From Paramacrobiotus richtersi (lineage: Eukaryota; Tardigrada; Eutardigrada; Parachela; Macrobiotidae), in NCBI GenBank assembly GCA_034698045.1, contig JAQGAU010000086.1, positions 1 through 42,764 on the forward strand: a stretch of DNA of 42,764 nucleotides, in the 5' to 3' direction. The translations under genes were made by a program, and so were the position numbers. Positions 10,458 through 21,694 of the stretch are shown in pieces; position 1 is the stretch's first letter; every line of letters begins with the position of its first letter. Under the pieces are notes generated by a model. That model had not been told where the DNA came from and ran no database searches. It worked only from the letters and a program-made list of their open reading frames with translations.

Positions 10458-11534
10458 ATCGCGCGCGGGGCATCTCAAAGTTCCGTAAAACAATATAAGC
10501 TTTCCGTTGGTGTCTTGCAGTGTTACCCCGGTTTTTGTCTCATTGAACATTACTCATTTTGGTTTGTTGCGCATGGCTTTCTTGAGTACATGCTAGCTGT
10601 GATTCGCACCGGAAACTTGCTGCTGTTCTCACTGTTTTGCCATTAGTGAATCTTACGTTGGTGTGAGCAGTCCGTTTTACTACTGTACTTTTTTGTCACG
10701 CTGCTGGTTGATTGTACGTATGATTTAATGACAGTGAGTGATTGTTTCATTCGTTGGGTGTACATGTTTCCGCATTTCGAACTCAAGTACTAATATTAAA
10801 TGGTATTCGTTGATTAATGTAATGACCAAAGTGACTAAACGATAGTTTTTATGAAGTATACCGTGAACATTACCATATGTGGGAATTTATTTACTGTATA
10901 TGAAGTGGAACAAATTTCTATATGTAAAAGTTTCCTTACTTAAAGCGAACAAAGAACTTCTTTACGTGAAAATTTTTTTCTGTAAAGTCAACCAAAAATT
11001 TCATATGTTTGTCTGCATTCTTCAGATCATTGCGGAAATTGATAGTACAGCTGGTAGTCCATGGTCGGTTACAAAAGCGATGCGATTGTTGTACAGTTAC
11101 ATGTAAAGTAAAATGATTCTGTCCAAGTTATAAGAGACATATATATTGTATACAAAACACCAAAAACAGAAATTAACCCAGAACTTCTTTTACGAGTATT
11201 CTGTGTGTTTAACAAAGTGTATGACTGTACAGATATATTTTCTCATTGCCGGTCGAGTTACAAGTGAACTGCATACACCTGTACATCTACAGCATCGGCT
11301 CGCGATATGTGACCTTTACCCTTTCCGTCAAGTCTTTTGATCGGTCATCTTCCATCCGCGCTTTTTTCCAAACGGGTTGACGTTCAAGTGGCGGCTGGCA
11401 GCTGTTATTAGACAGCTCCACATTGTGACATCTGTTTCAGACGTTTTTGAAACGTGTAAAACCTGAAGGTTCAACAAATCAAAAGTATTTGTATTAACGT
11501 TCCGCGAATAATTTCACACTTCCATTTGTGCAAA
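10458..11534. other. AT-rich intergenic DNA
   Basis: It holds the likely 3' untranslated region of the cysteine-rich gene and the upstream region of SAHS-3. Short reading frames near 10879-11340 have skewed AT-rich composition and no recognisable motif. I see nothing else. Confidence 0.45.
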
Positions 11535-13096
11535 ATGGTTTTCGCTGCAGTTATACTATTCGGTAAGGATGCAGTCTCTTGCGACCAGAAAAAACGTTCA
11601 ACTCGCACATTTGTACATTAACTGATATCTGGTGCCGTAAGTACTAAAGAAGTACTCATTTCAATCTGCTCATTTAGTTTAATTATTGTATTTAAGCAAT
11701 CTTATTATGTGGTATCACCTCAGAATGAATATCTAGTTCAGTTTACTCGCAGAAAAATTAAGACGAAAGTTTAAAGGAATCTAAAGCATGCATTCAAAAA
11801 GTTTAACTTTGTAACGTACAAGCCCATTATTTATTATAATATTATTATACCAATGATTTCTTTTGGTGTTATAAATGAATTAAGATTATAGTCATTCGTT
11901 TGTACAGTTTTAAATGTATTAAATTTATATTATAGGCAGCTCACTTTTATCGTTACGATTTCGTATTCCAAACACGATGCTGTAACGATGTTTTAGGTAT
12001 ATTTTGTTATTTTTTTATTTCATATTAATCTTGGTATTTGCGATGCAGGTGTGGTGGCGTCCGTTGCTTGTCATGGACAAGCCGATCCCACAGATATCCC
12101 AGCTGATCCAGAACATCCATGGATCGGCAAATGGGCATCCATTCCTGGCCGACACGAGAATTTTGACAATTTTGTCCAAAGTCTCGGTACAGCTCTGAAT
12201 ACAAATATTGCCGCTTGTGTCCTAATGCAAAACATTGAGTTTTCAGGCATGGCGCATTACACATCTGAGAATCAAATCTATCATAAATTCTGGAAGGAAG
12301 AAGACCATTTTCACCATGGGATCATCGTTCCGGATAAACACTTCAAACAGTTCCACGAATTCAAGTTAGGCGAAGAAGGCACACTGACGTGGAATAATAC
12401 GGATTTTAAGGTATGCATATAAATGCGTGTTTATTGGAGATAGTGGCATAGTACCAGTACAATCTTTATTTAGTTAACCGCATCTGTTTGAAAGCTGCGG
12501 TGACCTTGTTAGCAGTTATAGTGTTTTAACAAAACCAAATAAGCCAAAACTTTCTTATATACATTCCTTAACATAGTTTGCATATATTTCTTCCATCTGT
12601 GTGTGTTGATTTTGTTTATTTGGATGCAGTGTCAGGTTAAAACTTTAATTATAACTGCACAGAAGTATATTTCGATGGCTGTCATATCTGCTTTTTCCAA
12701 GCATTACATATGCATGCAATAATAATAATAATATAATTTTAATATGATAATTTTAATATAATAATTTTAATATAATAATAATTCTAATATAATAATTTTA
12801 ATATAATAATTTTAGTATAATCATTTTTGGTGTAACAATTTTAATATAATAATTTTGATCTAATTTTTTCATATAATTTTAATATAATAATACAATTTTT
12901 TCATGCAGAATTGAATTTGTAGTACAAATACACGGAGCAAAACAAGGATCTCCATGTGGAAGTGAAAGTTCCATCCAAGAACAAGGTGATCCTTGACGTC
13001 TACCATGTAAACGGCGAAGAGCTGGTGAAAACGTACAAGGTGGACAACATCCAAGCCAAACGGTGGTTTAAAAAGGCCCCGGCAGGAAGTGTCTAA
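11535..13096 (+). CDS. SAHS: Secretory abundant heat soluble protein (SAHS-3)
   Basis: Exons are 11535-11562, 12049-12186, 12247-12410 and 12923-13096, again in phases 1, 1 and 0, giving 167 residues. The signal peptide is MVFAAVILFGVVASVACHG. Family motifs are WIGKWAS and RHENFDNFVQSLG in exon 2, WKEEDHFHHGI and EFKLGEEG in exon 3, then KDLHVEVKVPSKNKV and TYKVDNIQAKRWFKK in exon 4. It is clearly more distant from SAHS-1 and SAHS-2 than those are from each other, and it is the closest relative of the relic at 5503-5671. Intron 2 is only 60 bases; intron 3 carries an AT-rich minisatellite. Unlike the other two it lacks the duplicated flanks. Confidence 0.92.
12718..12896. repeat. AT-rich minisatellite in SAHS-3 intron 3
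   Basis: About ten imperfect copies of a unit near 16 bases, of the form 'taatataataatttt', run from 12718 to about 12896 and end some 25 bases before the exon 4 acceptor. Confidence 0.85.
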
Positions 13097-14279
13097 CTCT
13101 TGACATTTAACCTGTATACTTTTAATGATATATAATATTTTTGTTGCAAGCGCCCGCTACAGCACACTAACTATAGCATCTTCAGCGGTTATCTACATAA
13201 GAATTATTTAATAACAACAGTTATTTGATTAGCAGCTGACGAGTATTGAGAATCCGGGCTGGCATCTAAATGATATCGACACATTCAAGAGCGTATGTGT
13301 GACTGAACAAAGTTCCCTGCATGACCCCGACACTGGGCATGGTCCACCGATCGAACCTTTATGTTCAATAATTATTATCGAAGAATAATTTACTGCATTG
13401 GGGATCAAAGTACTGTGCATCGTCTAGTGAAAAGTCGCTACATTTATTATTAGACTTTCGTAGCCCCACTGAGTTTGTATCAAGATTGGATGTATCGAAG
13501 ATATTCCTTGTTGATCGCGATACGTTGAGCTGTTCTTTGGTTCACGTGAAACTAAACTATTAAAGCCAACTTGTTGCAGTTAATTTTGGTGTAAGCGCCT
13601 GTATCTCTAGATTACAGCGTCAACTGCACAAATGCTTTGGCTTTTCTTAGTGACAACGTATGTGAGCTAGATCTTTAAGCCGGAAATGTATATTTACAGT
13701 AGTTTGTTTTTGTGATTTCGTTAACATATGAAATAAATTTTTAAAAAGTGAGGTCTTCTGCTTAAACTTCAGCAGTTTTTGTTCTTGTCACCGTAAAAAC
13801 ACAAATTCTGCCATTGTACTGCATGTTCAGCCATGACGGAATTAAAAAATGTATTCACATTATTTGTTCAACAAAACTATAGAAAGAAAACGTCTCAGTT
13901 GAAAAACAGCCTGACAATCTCCCATTGGCAACAAAACCACTTTCCGGGCTCCAGTACGAGGGCGGCAGGCGTACGACCGAAAGTACTACGGTGGTTCACA
14001 AACAACATACTTCGTTTAACCGCCAAATAAAAAAAAAGTAAATACTTGCTCCATAGTCCATACAAGTATATGGATGAAGAAAAAAAGATTTGATTATTCT
14101 AACTAATACTTGTAAGTGACATTATTATTGCGTTGGTTGGTTTTGTCGCTCAAAATCTTGCGATATCGTATCTTTGAGCCACTTTTCTACGTTTTATACC
14201 CTATTCAACGATCCTTCAACAGACGTACAAATAATTGAATAATTGCACTGCGAAGCTATTTTACTTAGTTTCCTTTCTA
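13097..14279. other. SAHS-3 3' region and intergenic DNA
   Basis: It contains the SAHS-3 polyadenylation signal at 13732-13737. No other gene or repeat is recognised before the HAPSTR1 3' end. Confidence 0.5.
13732..13737 (+). terminator. Candidate polyadenylation signal of SAHS-3
   Basis: AATAAA on the plus strand, about 640 bases past the SAHS-3 stop and followed by T/G-rich sequence. The distance is long for such a gene, so the assignment is tentative. Confidence 0.35.
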
Positions 14280-14285
14280 TTTATT
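14280..14285 (-). terminator. Polyadenylation signal of HAPSTR1
   Basis: Minus-strand AATAAA 274 bases past the HAPSTR1 stop codon. Confidence 0.5.
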
Positions 14286-14558
14286 TGTACTGTATATTGT
14301 TATTAATCTTGAAACAGCCAAAAAAAAGTCCCAAGCATTAAGCGCGATCTTAAGCACAGTCAACGCATGCCAGTCTCTAAACACAAGCCTCTCCTTATCT
14401 CCACACCAAACCACAAAAACACCGCTACAAAATGTCCACTCTAACGAATCATCCACACACCAAAACAAAAGAGCAAAGTGTCCACCATAACTAGGAGGGT
14501 TATTCTCGAATAGAAAAAAACTTTGTTACTGTACACCTCTGCAAGCGCATCCCCCTCC

Positions 14559-17500
14559 TCACTCGGGGGGTGTGTAGCGGGAGCGTTTAAAGGCCGGGGA
14601 GAGCGTCTCAGGCAGGTCCTCGTCACGGTCGAATGCACTGCCGCTGCTGCGCTTATGACGGCGGATCTCCTCGGTGACAAAGGCGTGCAGATCCACGGAG
14701 CGCCCGCGCGGTGGGGAGGTGCGGGGCGGGGAGCGGTTGACGCTGAAGTGGGACATGGCCACGTTTAAACCTTGAAACGCAAGAACGGATACAATAAATC
14801 CCACGAATAATGTAGCTACATACTCAAATTATAGTACAGTGGATTCCTTTTTCTGGAATTTTCTCACTACATACGTACATGGATGATCATAATACAAATA
14901 TTACTGTTTTCATTGTTTACATACATTACATTATTGTTTACATACATGTATTGTTAGCAGTATTCTTGTTTTTATCCAATAACATTTCTGTACCTTGATA
15001 CGAAAATTTATTCAGCTAATCGAATTTAATATTCCTTTTTCTGAGATTATTCATTATCTCACTACACACGTGGACTAACAATTGTAAGTTGTTTTTATCC
15101 AGCACAATTTATGCACTTTTGAAATTATTCATATACAAAATTCACCGAGTCAACATACGGCTGTTGCGTAATGCCGTAATCCACTGAAAAATTTCAATAC
15201 AAACTCGTGAACCAAAATTCTCGTTATGAACGGATTCTATGAAACCTGCATGGAAAATATGATAACACACGAGGACTACTGTGTGTTACAAGCAGTCTGG
15301 CAGTATTATTTTGAAACGAATTTCGAAAGGTTTAAAATTCACTATAAAACGGCCAAAAAATGTCAGAATGCTGTTTTCATACATTGGTTTCATGTATTGG
15401 CGCTTATGATCAATGGAGCGCCAATACATTGTATTAAACGTAGAGAAGTGGCTCAGAAACGGAAATGTCACTAACTAATAAGGAAACCCAATAAAACCAA
15501 CAGCAATGAATTGGAACAAAAAAATATTTTTTTGCAAAATCGCTCTGCCGAAAACAAACCACATCAGCAAATTACTGAATCGTTGCTACATAGAAACAAA
15601 CTACCGCAACTAATGGAAATATATTTCAGGGTTCCTAAATTAAACATTTTCAAAGTACGAATTCAATGGGATAAACCTCTCACAATTAGTTATCTGCAAA
15701 ATATTACAAATTTATCCATGCTGTCGAAATCTTACTGAGTATTAAAATTCGCTGTTATTAGTTCAATAATTCATAACTGAGCAGCGGATAATTACAGAAT
15801 TAAATGACACATAAAATTAAACAAATAAACTAAAGCTACACTGGAAAGTCGACCACGTGTTTTGACGTCCACATTTTCCATTTTCAATTCAACAATTTTC
15901 ACAGAGTATTTCTTGTTTAAAAATACTAAAACAGATGTAAAACATTGTCAAAAAAATAACACAAAAATTTTGCAAAAAAGAATTTCATCTGAATAAAACC
16001 ATTCCGCGATTTTGCTTCAATCTGCATTTGTACAAATTCTACTTACTGGACAGACTTTAGAAGAAAATTTAATATCCAAGCAGACATTTAAAAAAACCAG
16101 AGCGTTCCTTAAAAATATAAGACAGCACACAAATAAAGGAAAATTCCAACAATTTCCCCAAAAAATAACGTCTAATAAAACCTTGTGTTTCGGCATTTAC
16201 AAACTGTTTTTACTGGACACGTGCAAAAGAAACATCAACGCAGAAATTTGACGAAAAGCACTAAGTGTTCCTTCCAAAAATCACACAAAATAAAGAAAAC
16301 TGCAAACAAAATTTCCAAAAAATCAACTTTTAATAAAACCCTGTGCTTATGCACGTACGAACTGTTCTTATTGGACACGTGCAAAAGAAATATCAAAGCA
16401 AGCACTTTAAAAAAAAGCACTGAATGGTCCTTCCAAAAATCACACAAAATCAGGAAAACTGCAACCAAAATTTCCAAAAAATTAACTTCCAATCAAACCT
16501 AAAACTATAAGCCAGCATACAAAGAAAGAAAAATGCCAAACATTTTCCAAAAAAATACGATAATAAAACCCACTGTTTCTACATGCACATACAAACTGTT
16601 TTTACTGGACACGTGCAAAATACATATCAAAGCAAACATTTTAAAAAGCACTGAGTGTTCCTTCCAAAAACCACGCAAAATGAAGCAAACTGCACACAAA
16701 ATTTCCAAAAAAGTAACTTGTAAGTAAGCAGACCTAAAATTTAATGATAAGAAAGAAAAATGGCAAAAACTTTACCAAAAAATTCATTTTTAATAAAACC
16801 AGAGTTTCTACATATAGAAACTGTTTTTACTAGACACATGCAGTGAAATATTAAAGCTTTAATAATATCAATATTAAAGCTTCATTTAAAAATCACACAA
16901 AATAAAGAAATATGGCCAAAAAGTTTCCGAAAAAATTCCTTTTGAACAAAACCCAGTGTTTTTACGTGTACAAACGGCACTTACTGGACACATGCAGTGC
17001 ATCCTGAAAGGTCTGCAGATCGCCGAGCTGATGGTCAGTGAGATGGGCGTCGGGCGGCACACCCCGCTCCATGGTCTTGGGAGCGCGGAGTTTCAGCGAG
17101 TGAGCGGCAGGGTTCTTTGGGGAATACATGAAATTGATCAGATCGTCGGTGCGGATGTTCTTGCGGGTGTGATAGCGTGGATCCTGCACCAGCCACTCCA
17201 TCAGTGCACTGTAGGCCTTCTCCACGCCGGCACGGTAGCCGGTGTCGTAGGAGCGCTGCTGCAGATCCAGGCTCTCTGTATTCAATCAACGATAGTCATA
17301 AATCCCTTGTGAATATTGTTGGCGATGAAAAAAATCAGTCTATGCTAATGCGGAGTGATTTAATTCAATTTATGGGAAGGGGAATGCAGCTACGATGCAG
17401 CAGCGATTTATTGGAATACCGAAAGTCATTTCACGCCTTTTGTAATGAAATACACAGTCCACGAAGAGTCCGTTCATCCAATTCAAAAAAAGCAAAAAAA

Positions 17501-18862
17501 AATGTAAAAAATAAACTATTTTGATCGGTTTTGATGGCAAATGAATTTGCTTTCAAGATAAGTGATATATTTGTGTTCGTCGGAAGCGCTCCATAGAATG
17601 CTAGAAAAATACAGGTTCTGGATAAAGTTTTTGAATATTTCGTCAGGCGAGGATTAACGGACTGTGTATTAAACGAACTCAACTCAGCTCAGCAACGCCA
17701 AGGGAATAACAGAAAAATTCTCCCGTAACTGAAATCAACGACAAAGTAACGAAACAAGCCACGATATAAACAGCGTCACAATCGAACGAAAATTTTGAAA
17801 CTTTTCTTTACTACACCTTTCACTGACGATTCTGGAAGAAAGGGCATTTTTCTTCACTGCATCTTTCAGTAACGATTCTCGAATAAGAGCAATAAAAATA
17901 AAAAATTTATCATTTATCAGACTAATTTTGTCAAAAACCTGTGGAGTTTGTAAAGCGTGTTTTGTACAATTTTGCTGATTTTTCATGACGTGTTGGCAAC
18001 GACCAACATCTATTCAAAGGCCACATCCTTTCACACCCCAGGCAGAAATTACGAAAAATAAAGAACAATGAAAATGCCGTAGAATGTTTATCAACAGTTA
18101 CTCACCTTTATACAGCATGGAAATGGATCTGGCCGCATTCTGGAAATTATTCCAATGCCCATCGCGTCCGGAAGATCTCGCTGGAAAAGTCACACATCAG
18201 AACTATTAAACATTACACGTAAATCAAATTTTTCTAAATTTTTGTTTGACCCAGAAACGCTCAAAGTCGGAGCAGAAAACTCCGAAAAAAACATAAAATA
18301 AATCGTCTGCAAGATTACCCTAATTAAGGAAACAAAATTTAAAAAATGGCCAGTTTTTAAATCCAGATTTTAGCATTCCAATAACTGTAGCAATTCGAAT
18401 GCAATTTTCGTTCTAAAAAAATTATCAAAATTAAAAATGAACTGGAATATCGACATGGGAGGAGGGCTCCTCAGTATGTTACGACGTGACCCTTCCGAAG
18501 ACCCAAACCCAACCAAAACTTAATCTCTCCTCCAAGATTTCTTTAAAATTAGTTTCTCTACAAATTCCCGTCGTTTTCATCCAAAAATTTCCAAATTTAA
18601 CCGCATTACCTTGATACAATGTGGAGGTGTTGGCCGCAGCATCCTGGAACAGTATCCACGTGTGTGCATTTTGAGCATACAGATCCTTACCCCCAGCAAC
18701 GGTCCGTGAGGGTCGTGGCTCGGTTTCTGCAGGACTGGATGGTAGGGAGGAGAGAGAATATGGAAAGGACACCGCTGGAGAAGACCTATCATCGTCGGGA
18801 TGACTGAGATCCTCGTGACGACGTGACCGAGGACTGGAACGATCCTCGCCACCAAAATCCAT
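14559..18862 (-). CDS. HAPSTR1: HUWE1-associated protein modifying stress responses (HAPSTR1, C16orf72 family)
   Basis: Exons on the minus strand are 18862-18610, 18180-18106, 17275-16985 and 14770-14559, all introns in phase 1, giving 276 residues, almost the length of the vertebrate protein. The N-terminus is Ser/Pro-rich and acidic. Exons 1 and 2 end in twin motifs, WILFQDAAANTSTLYQG and WNNFQNAARSISMLYKG, as in the family. Exon 3 holds the conserved core (QQRSYDTGYRAGVEKAY and RKNIRTDDLINFM), and exon 4 ends with VDLHAFVTEEIRRHK and a basic tail (FKRSRY). In vertebrates the protein binds the ubiquitin ligase HUWE1 and tunes stress signalling in the nucleus; that role is carried over by homology. 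Intron 3 exceeds 2 kb and contains a tandem array next to the exon 3 donor. Confidence 0.9.
15392..15429. repeat. 13-bp inverted repeat (hairpin) in HAPSTR1 intron 3
   Basis: 'atgtattggcgct' at 15392-15404 is the exact reverse complement of 15417-15429, with a 12-base loop. Confidence 0.85.
16040..16995. repeat. Tandem array in HAPSTR1 intron 3 reaching into exon 3
   Basis: A core close to 'ttactggacacgtgca' recurs at about 16042 (partial), 16209, 16368, 16602, 16827 and 16981, with units of roughly 150-235 bases. Between cores the units share 'ccttccaaaaatcacacaaaa', 'aatttccaaaaaa' and 'taataaaacc' blocks. The last core (16981-16995) is the real exon 3 donor region: on the minus strand it reads GTGTCCA|GTAAGT. 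The other copies read GTCCA|GTAAAA or decayed forms. Confidence 0.85.
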
Positions 18863-19578
18863 TCTACTGACTTTGATTATGGTTGGAAATGTTACTGGTG
18901 TTGTAGTTTAACAATTTAAATGCATTAGTTAGACGGAAAATAAAGGGAAAAGTGACTGGAACATCACGTAAGAGGGTGAAGGATTCGTGCCATCTCCAAA
19001 TCGAGTAAACTGTAAATACATGAGCAGAGAGCATGCATTGGAATGCAGCGCGACGAGCGGAAACCCTGTTTGACTGTGCTCCTGTCATAACTTAGCATTT
19101 CCTTTCAGAGTTTGCAGCTCTGCACTGGAGCGAACTGTCAGCATATCAGCATTTATTCTTTCTGAAGGTTAACTTTCGGAGGAAATTTTTCTTGTTATTA
19201 ATAATACACAGAAAATGTATGCTGAACAGTTTTCACATCACATTGTTTTAGACAGAAAAGTTCTATGGATAGCACTGCATGCGTATGCGATCGATTCTCT
19301 GTTGTGGAACGCTGTTACATAATTCGTCATTATTGCAGCCGTCAGCTGGTGGGCGGTAGGTGGCTGAAATGACTTTTCCAAAAACGCAGGAACTATATTT
19401 TTTGTCGGAACTCACAAGTCAGGACTGCAAAGATGAGCGCAAAAGTGCAAATCTAATTTGCCTGCTATGCGTGCTCTCGTTGTGTTTTTTAATAAGTTGT
19501 ACAGTACGTAGTGCGTACCCATCGTTGACCTATGAACCCTTGGTGATGAATACCCTTGGTTCGGAATACAGGCTGATT
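18863..19578. other. HAPSTR1 upstream region and protease 3' region
   Basis: No gene is recognised. The left part should hold the HAPSTR1 promoter (no clear TATA box on the minus strand); the right part lies beyond the protease polyadenylation signal. Confidence 0.45.
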
Positions 19579-19584
19579 TTTATT
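19579..19584 (-). terminator. Candidate polyadenylation signal of the protease
   Basis: Minus-strand AATAAA about 190 bases past the protease stop. Another AATAAA overlaps the stop codon itself (19769-19774) but is too close to be the likelier site. Confidence 0.4.
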
Positions 19585-19772
19585 GAAAGCTTTCAAAATA
19601 CTAAAGTATGTTTATATGCAGAGTCAAATTTTATTAAAAGCGGTAACTCTCGTGGCAACGGAATAATTATTCTCATACGGAACGCAATAAATTCGTTATC
19701 GATCACAGCAAAATGCAGTCGAAAGAGTCCTCTGACAGGATCAGGAATTAATTCCCGCGTAAAATGCATTTA

Positions 19773-21585
19773 TTATTGTTGTAACACGGTATTCGCGGTG
19801 GTCGTCTTGATCCAGTCCAGCAAACCAGTGACCCTCGTGTACACTGCTGGTTTACTTGGATTTCCACAACTAAAATTGAAGGAATTTGATTAGGGACATA
19901 AAATCATCGTACGATAAATAATTATTTTATTATGTACTTTGTAGGGAAATTGCGGCTCATGTGGCGCTTACCCAGTCAGAGGACCCCAGCTAACGATTCC
20001 GTGTAGAATCCAACGTTTGGTATTAGGATCTTGGCAAACCAATGGTCCGCCACTATCACCCTGGAAACAAGGCCATCAGATTAAAAGTCAGATAATTTTT
20101 AATTACTGAATTCATAATTAATTCGATATATTTAATGGTTACATAATTATTAAATCAGCACATAATAATTTATTTGTTTAATGATTAACGAACAATTTTC
20201 GTTTCCGTGTTACAAAATTTTAACAAAATTTTAGAACGTTTTACCAAACATTTTAAAACATTTTAACAAAAATTGCAACAAAACTGCAACAGAAATTTTA
20301 ATTTTTTCAACTAAAAAACTGTTTTTGTTAATGATTTAGTACAGATGGATTTAATATATCCGGTATATATCTGGCTTAATGCTTATTAATATCTTACACT
20401 TGCTATAATTACACAAAAATAAAAAATGGTATCTAATAAACATAGTTTGTTGACAAATAGATCAATTTTCTAAAGATATACCGAGCATGCATCGACCGTT
20501 CCAGCTGGCGTCCCGGCACACACTTGCACCGTGCTGGTAACCATATTCCCCCAGTACTGTGCCGTACACTGCTGGCGCCCGATAATCTGCACTCGTCCTT
20601 GCTGCAGCAATGGTTTATAGCTTGTCCCCGTTGTCCCAGATTTGCCCCATCCCGTCACCATGCAGTTGGTCCCGTGGGGAATGTCCGCATTGGATTTCGG
20701 CACACAGACCGGACTGACTTGGGCTTTGAAGGTTATATTGCTGACCAGACGGAGAATGGCGATGTCGTTGACGAAATTGCGTGATTGGCCGCCGTAGCTC
20801 GGATGCTGACCAATACGCAGTACGGGATGGTCAACTTGGGCGGTCTCGGTTCGGGTTTGATCGTGGTCACCGGCGCGGATGACATACTGAGCGTTAAGGC
20901 CTCTGCAAGAATACGCAGCCGCTATGAAACCATACTTCGTAGATCTCCAGCAATTCCGAAGAAACGGATAAAAATTTTGCAATGAACTAGAGAAAATCGT
21001 AAACTTTGCTGTTGTCGACTGTTTTGTACAATTGATACAGTAGTTATATGATTATTATATGATGTACGCTAGAACGAAGATGTCTGTACCATAAGCAGAA
21101 TTATACTAAGGCTCATATTAATACGCCTGTATTGATAAGGAATTATTTACCCGACTAAACAATGTGCAGCGGTAACCACATATTTTTCCGTTAAAATGCT
21201 GCCTCCGCAGTTCCACATGACTTGTCCATTAGGTTGTCGAATTCCGAGACGAATCTGCCATGGCCAGCTGCCGGCAACCGCGTCGTTTCCACCTGTAACA
21301 ATACAACTTCCACTGATTCTGTCGAAGTATGGTGGGTGTTTGTCGAAACTGACCTTTCACTCTTGACATTTCTGAACGCGGGGATATAGCTGGCATTCCA
21401 CAAGAGACAGCCGCATCACAGCAAAACGAGTATACTGCAGATAGGAAGCATTAAAATGCAGAACATTCCGCAAAACGTTCCTTATTATTCCGGATTTATC
21501 AAATACGTAGGCAGCGTTAGATTCACTTACCGAGCCAGAGAAAGCTGACAACCGCTATAAACGCAGAATTATTAAATGCCGCCAT
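19773..21585 (-). CDS. Secreted trypsin-like serine protease (S1 family)
   Basis: Six exons: 21585-21531, 21434-21354, 21292-21151, 20902-20482, 20060-19972 and 19869-19773, giving 294 residues with all phases consistent. A signal peptide ([18 protein letters not shown]) and short propeptide with a free Cys lead to the activation site, R followed by VKGGNDA. The catalytic triad is His89 (TAAHC), Asp139 (NDIAIL) and Ser236 (GDSGGP). Asp230, six residues before Ser236, is the trypsin Asp189, so cleavage after Arg/Lys is expected. Two positions are unusual: Lys at chymotrypsin position 17 (usually Val/Ile) and Ala271 at position 226, normally Gly, in the wall of the specificity pocket (KPAVYTRV). 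The last exon lies antisense to a 178-codon open frame, which makes it easy to miss. The physiological substrate is unknown. Confidence 0.92.
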
Positions 21586-21667
21586 TATTTGGATTTTCGC
21601 TGTTAATGCTAAGCTTATGATTTAGAAAAGGTATAAAAGTCTTTCAGTATCGAGATCTGCATGATTC

Positions 21668-21694
21668 TGATGAGATATAAGCGTCAGTTTTATA
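21668..21694 (-). promoter_or_regulatory. TATA box and initiator of the protease gene
   Basis: On the minus strand TATAAAA spans 21694-21688, and a TCAGAAT initiator has its A at 21668, 26 bases downstream. This predicts an 83-base 5' untranslated region before the ATG at 21585. Confidence 0.55.

Noticed and set aside
10879-11340. Two short plus-strand frames after the cysteine-rich gene
   Set aside because: Composition is AT-driven and repetitive, there are no splice partners and no similarity to anything recognised.
14441-14804. Overlapping frames on both strands across HAPSTR1 exon 4
   Set aside because: They are GC-rich shadows; only the frame ending at 14559 joins exon 3 in phase and matches the family's C-terminus.
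15226-15474. 82-codon plus-strand frame inside HAPSTR1 intron 3
   Set aside because: AT-rich, no motif, and partly made by the 13-bp inverted repeat; nothing supports expression.
19360-19893. 178-codon open frame on the plus strand
   Set aside because: It is antisense to the last protease exon, whose [13 protein letters not shown] text, acceptor and phase fit perfectly; the plus-strand product has no recognisable feature beyond a chance hydrophobic stretch.
21632-21638. Plus-strand TATAAAA near the protease start
   Set aside because: It points away from the protease and no plus-strand gene follows; a minus-strand TATA box with a well-placed initiator exists at 21688-21694.
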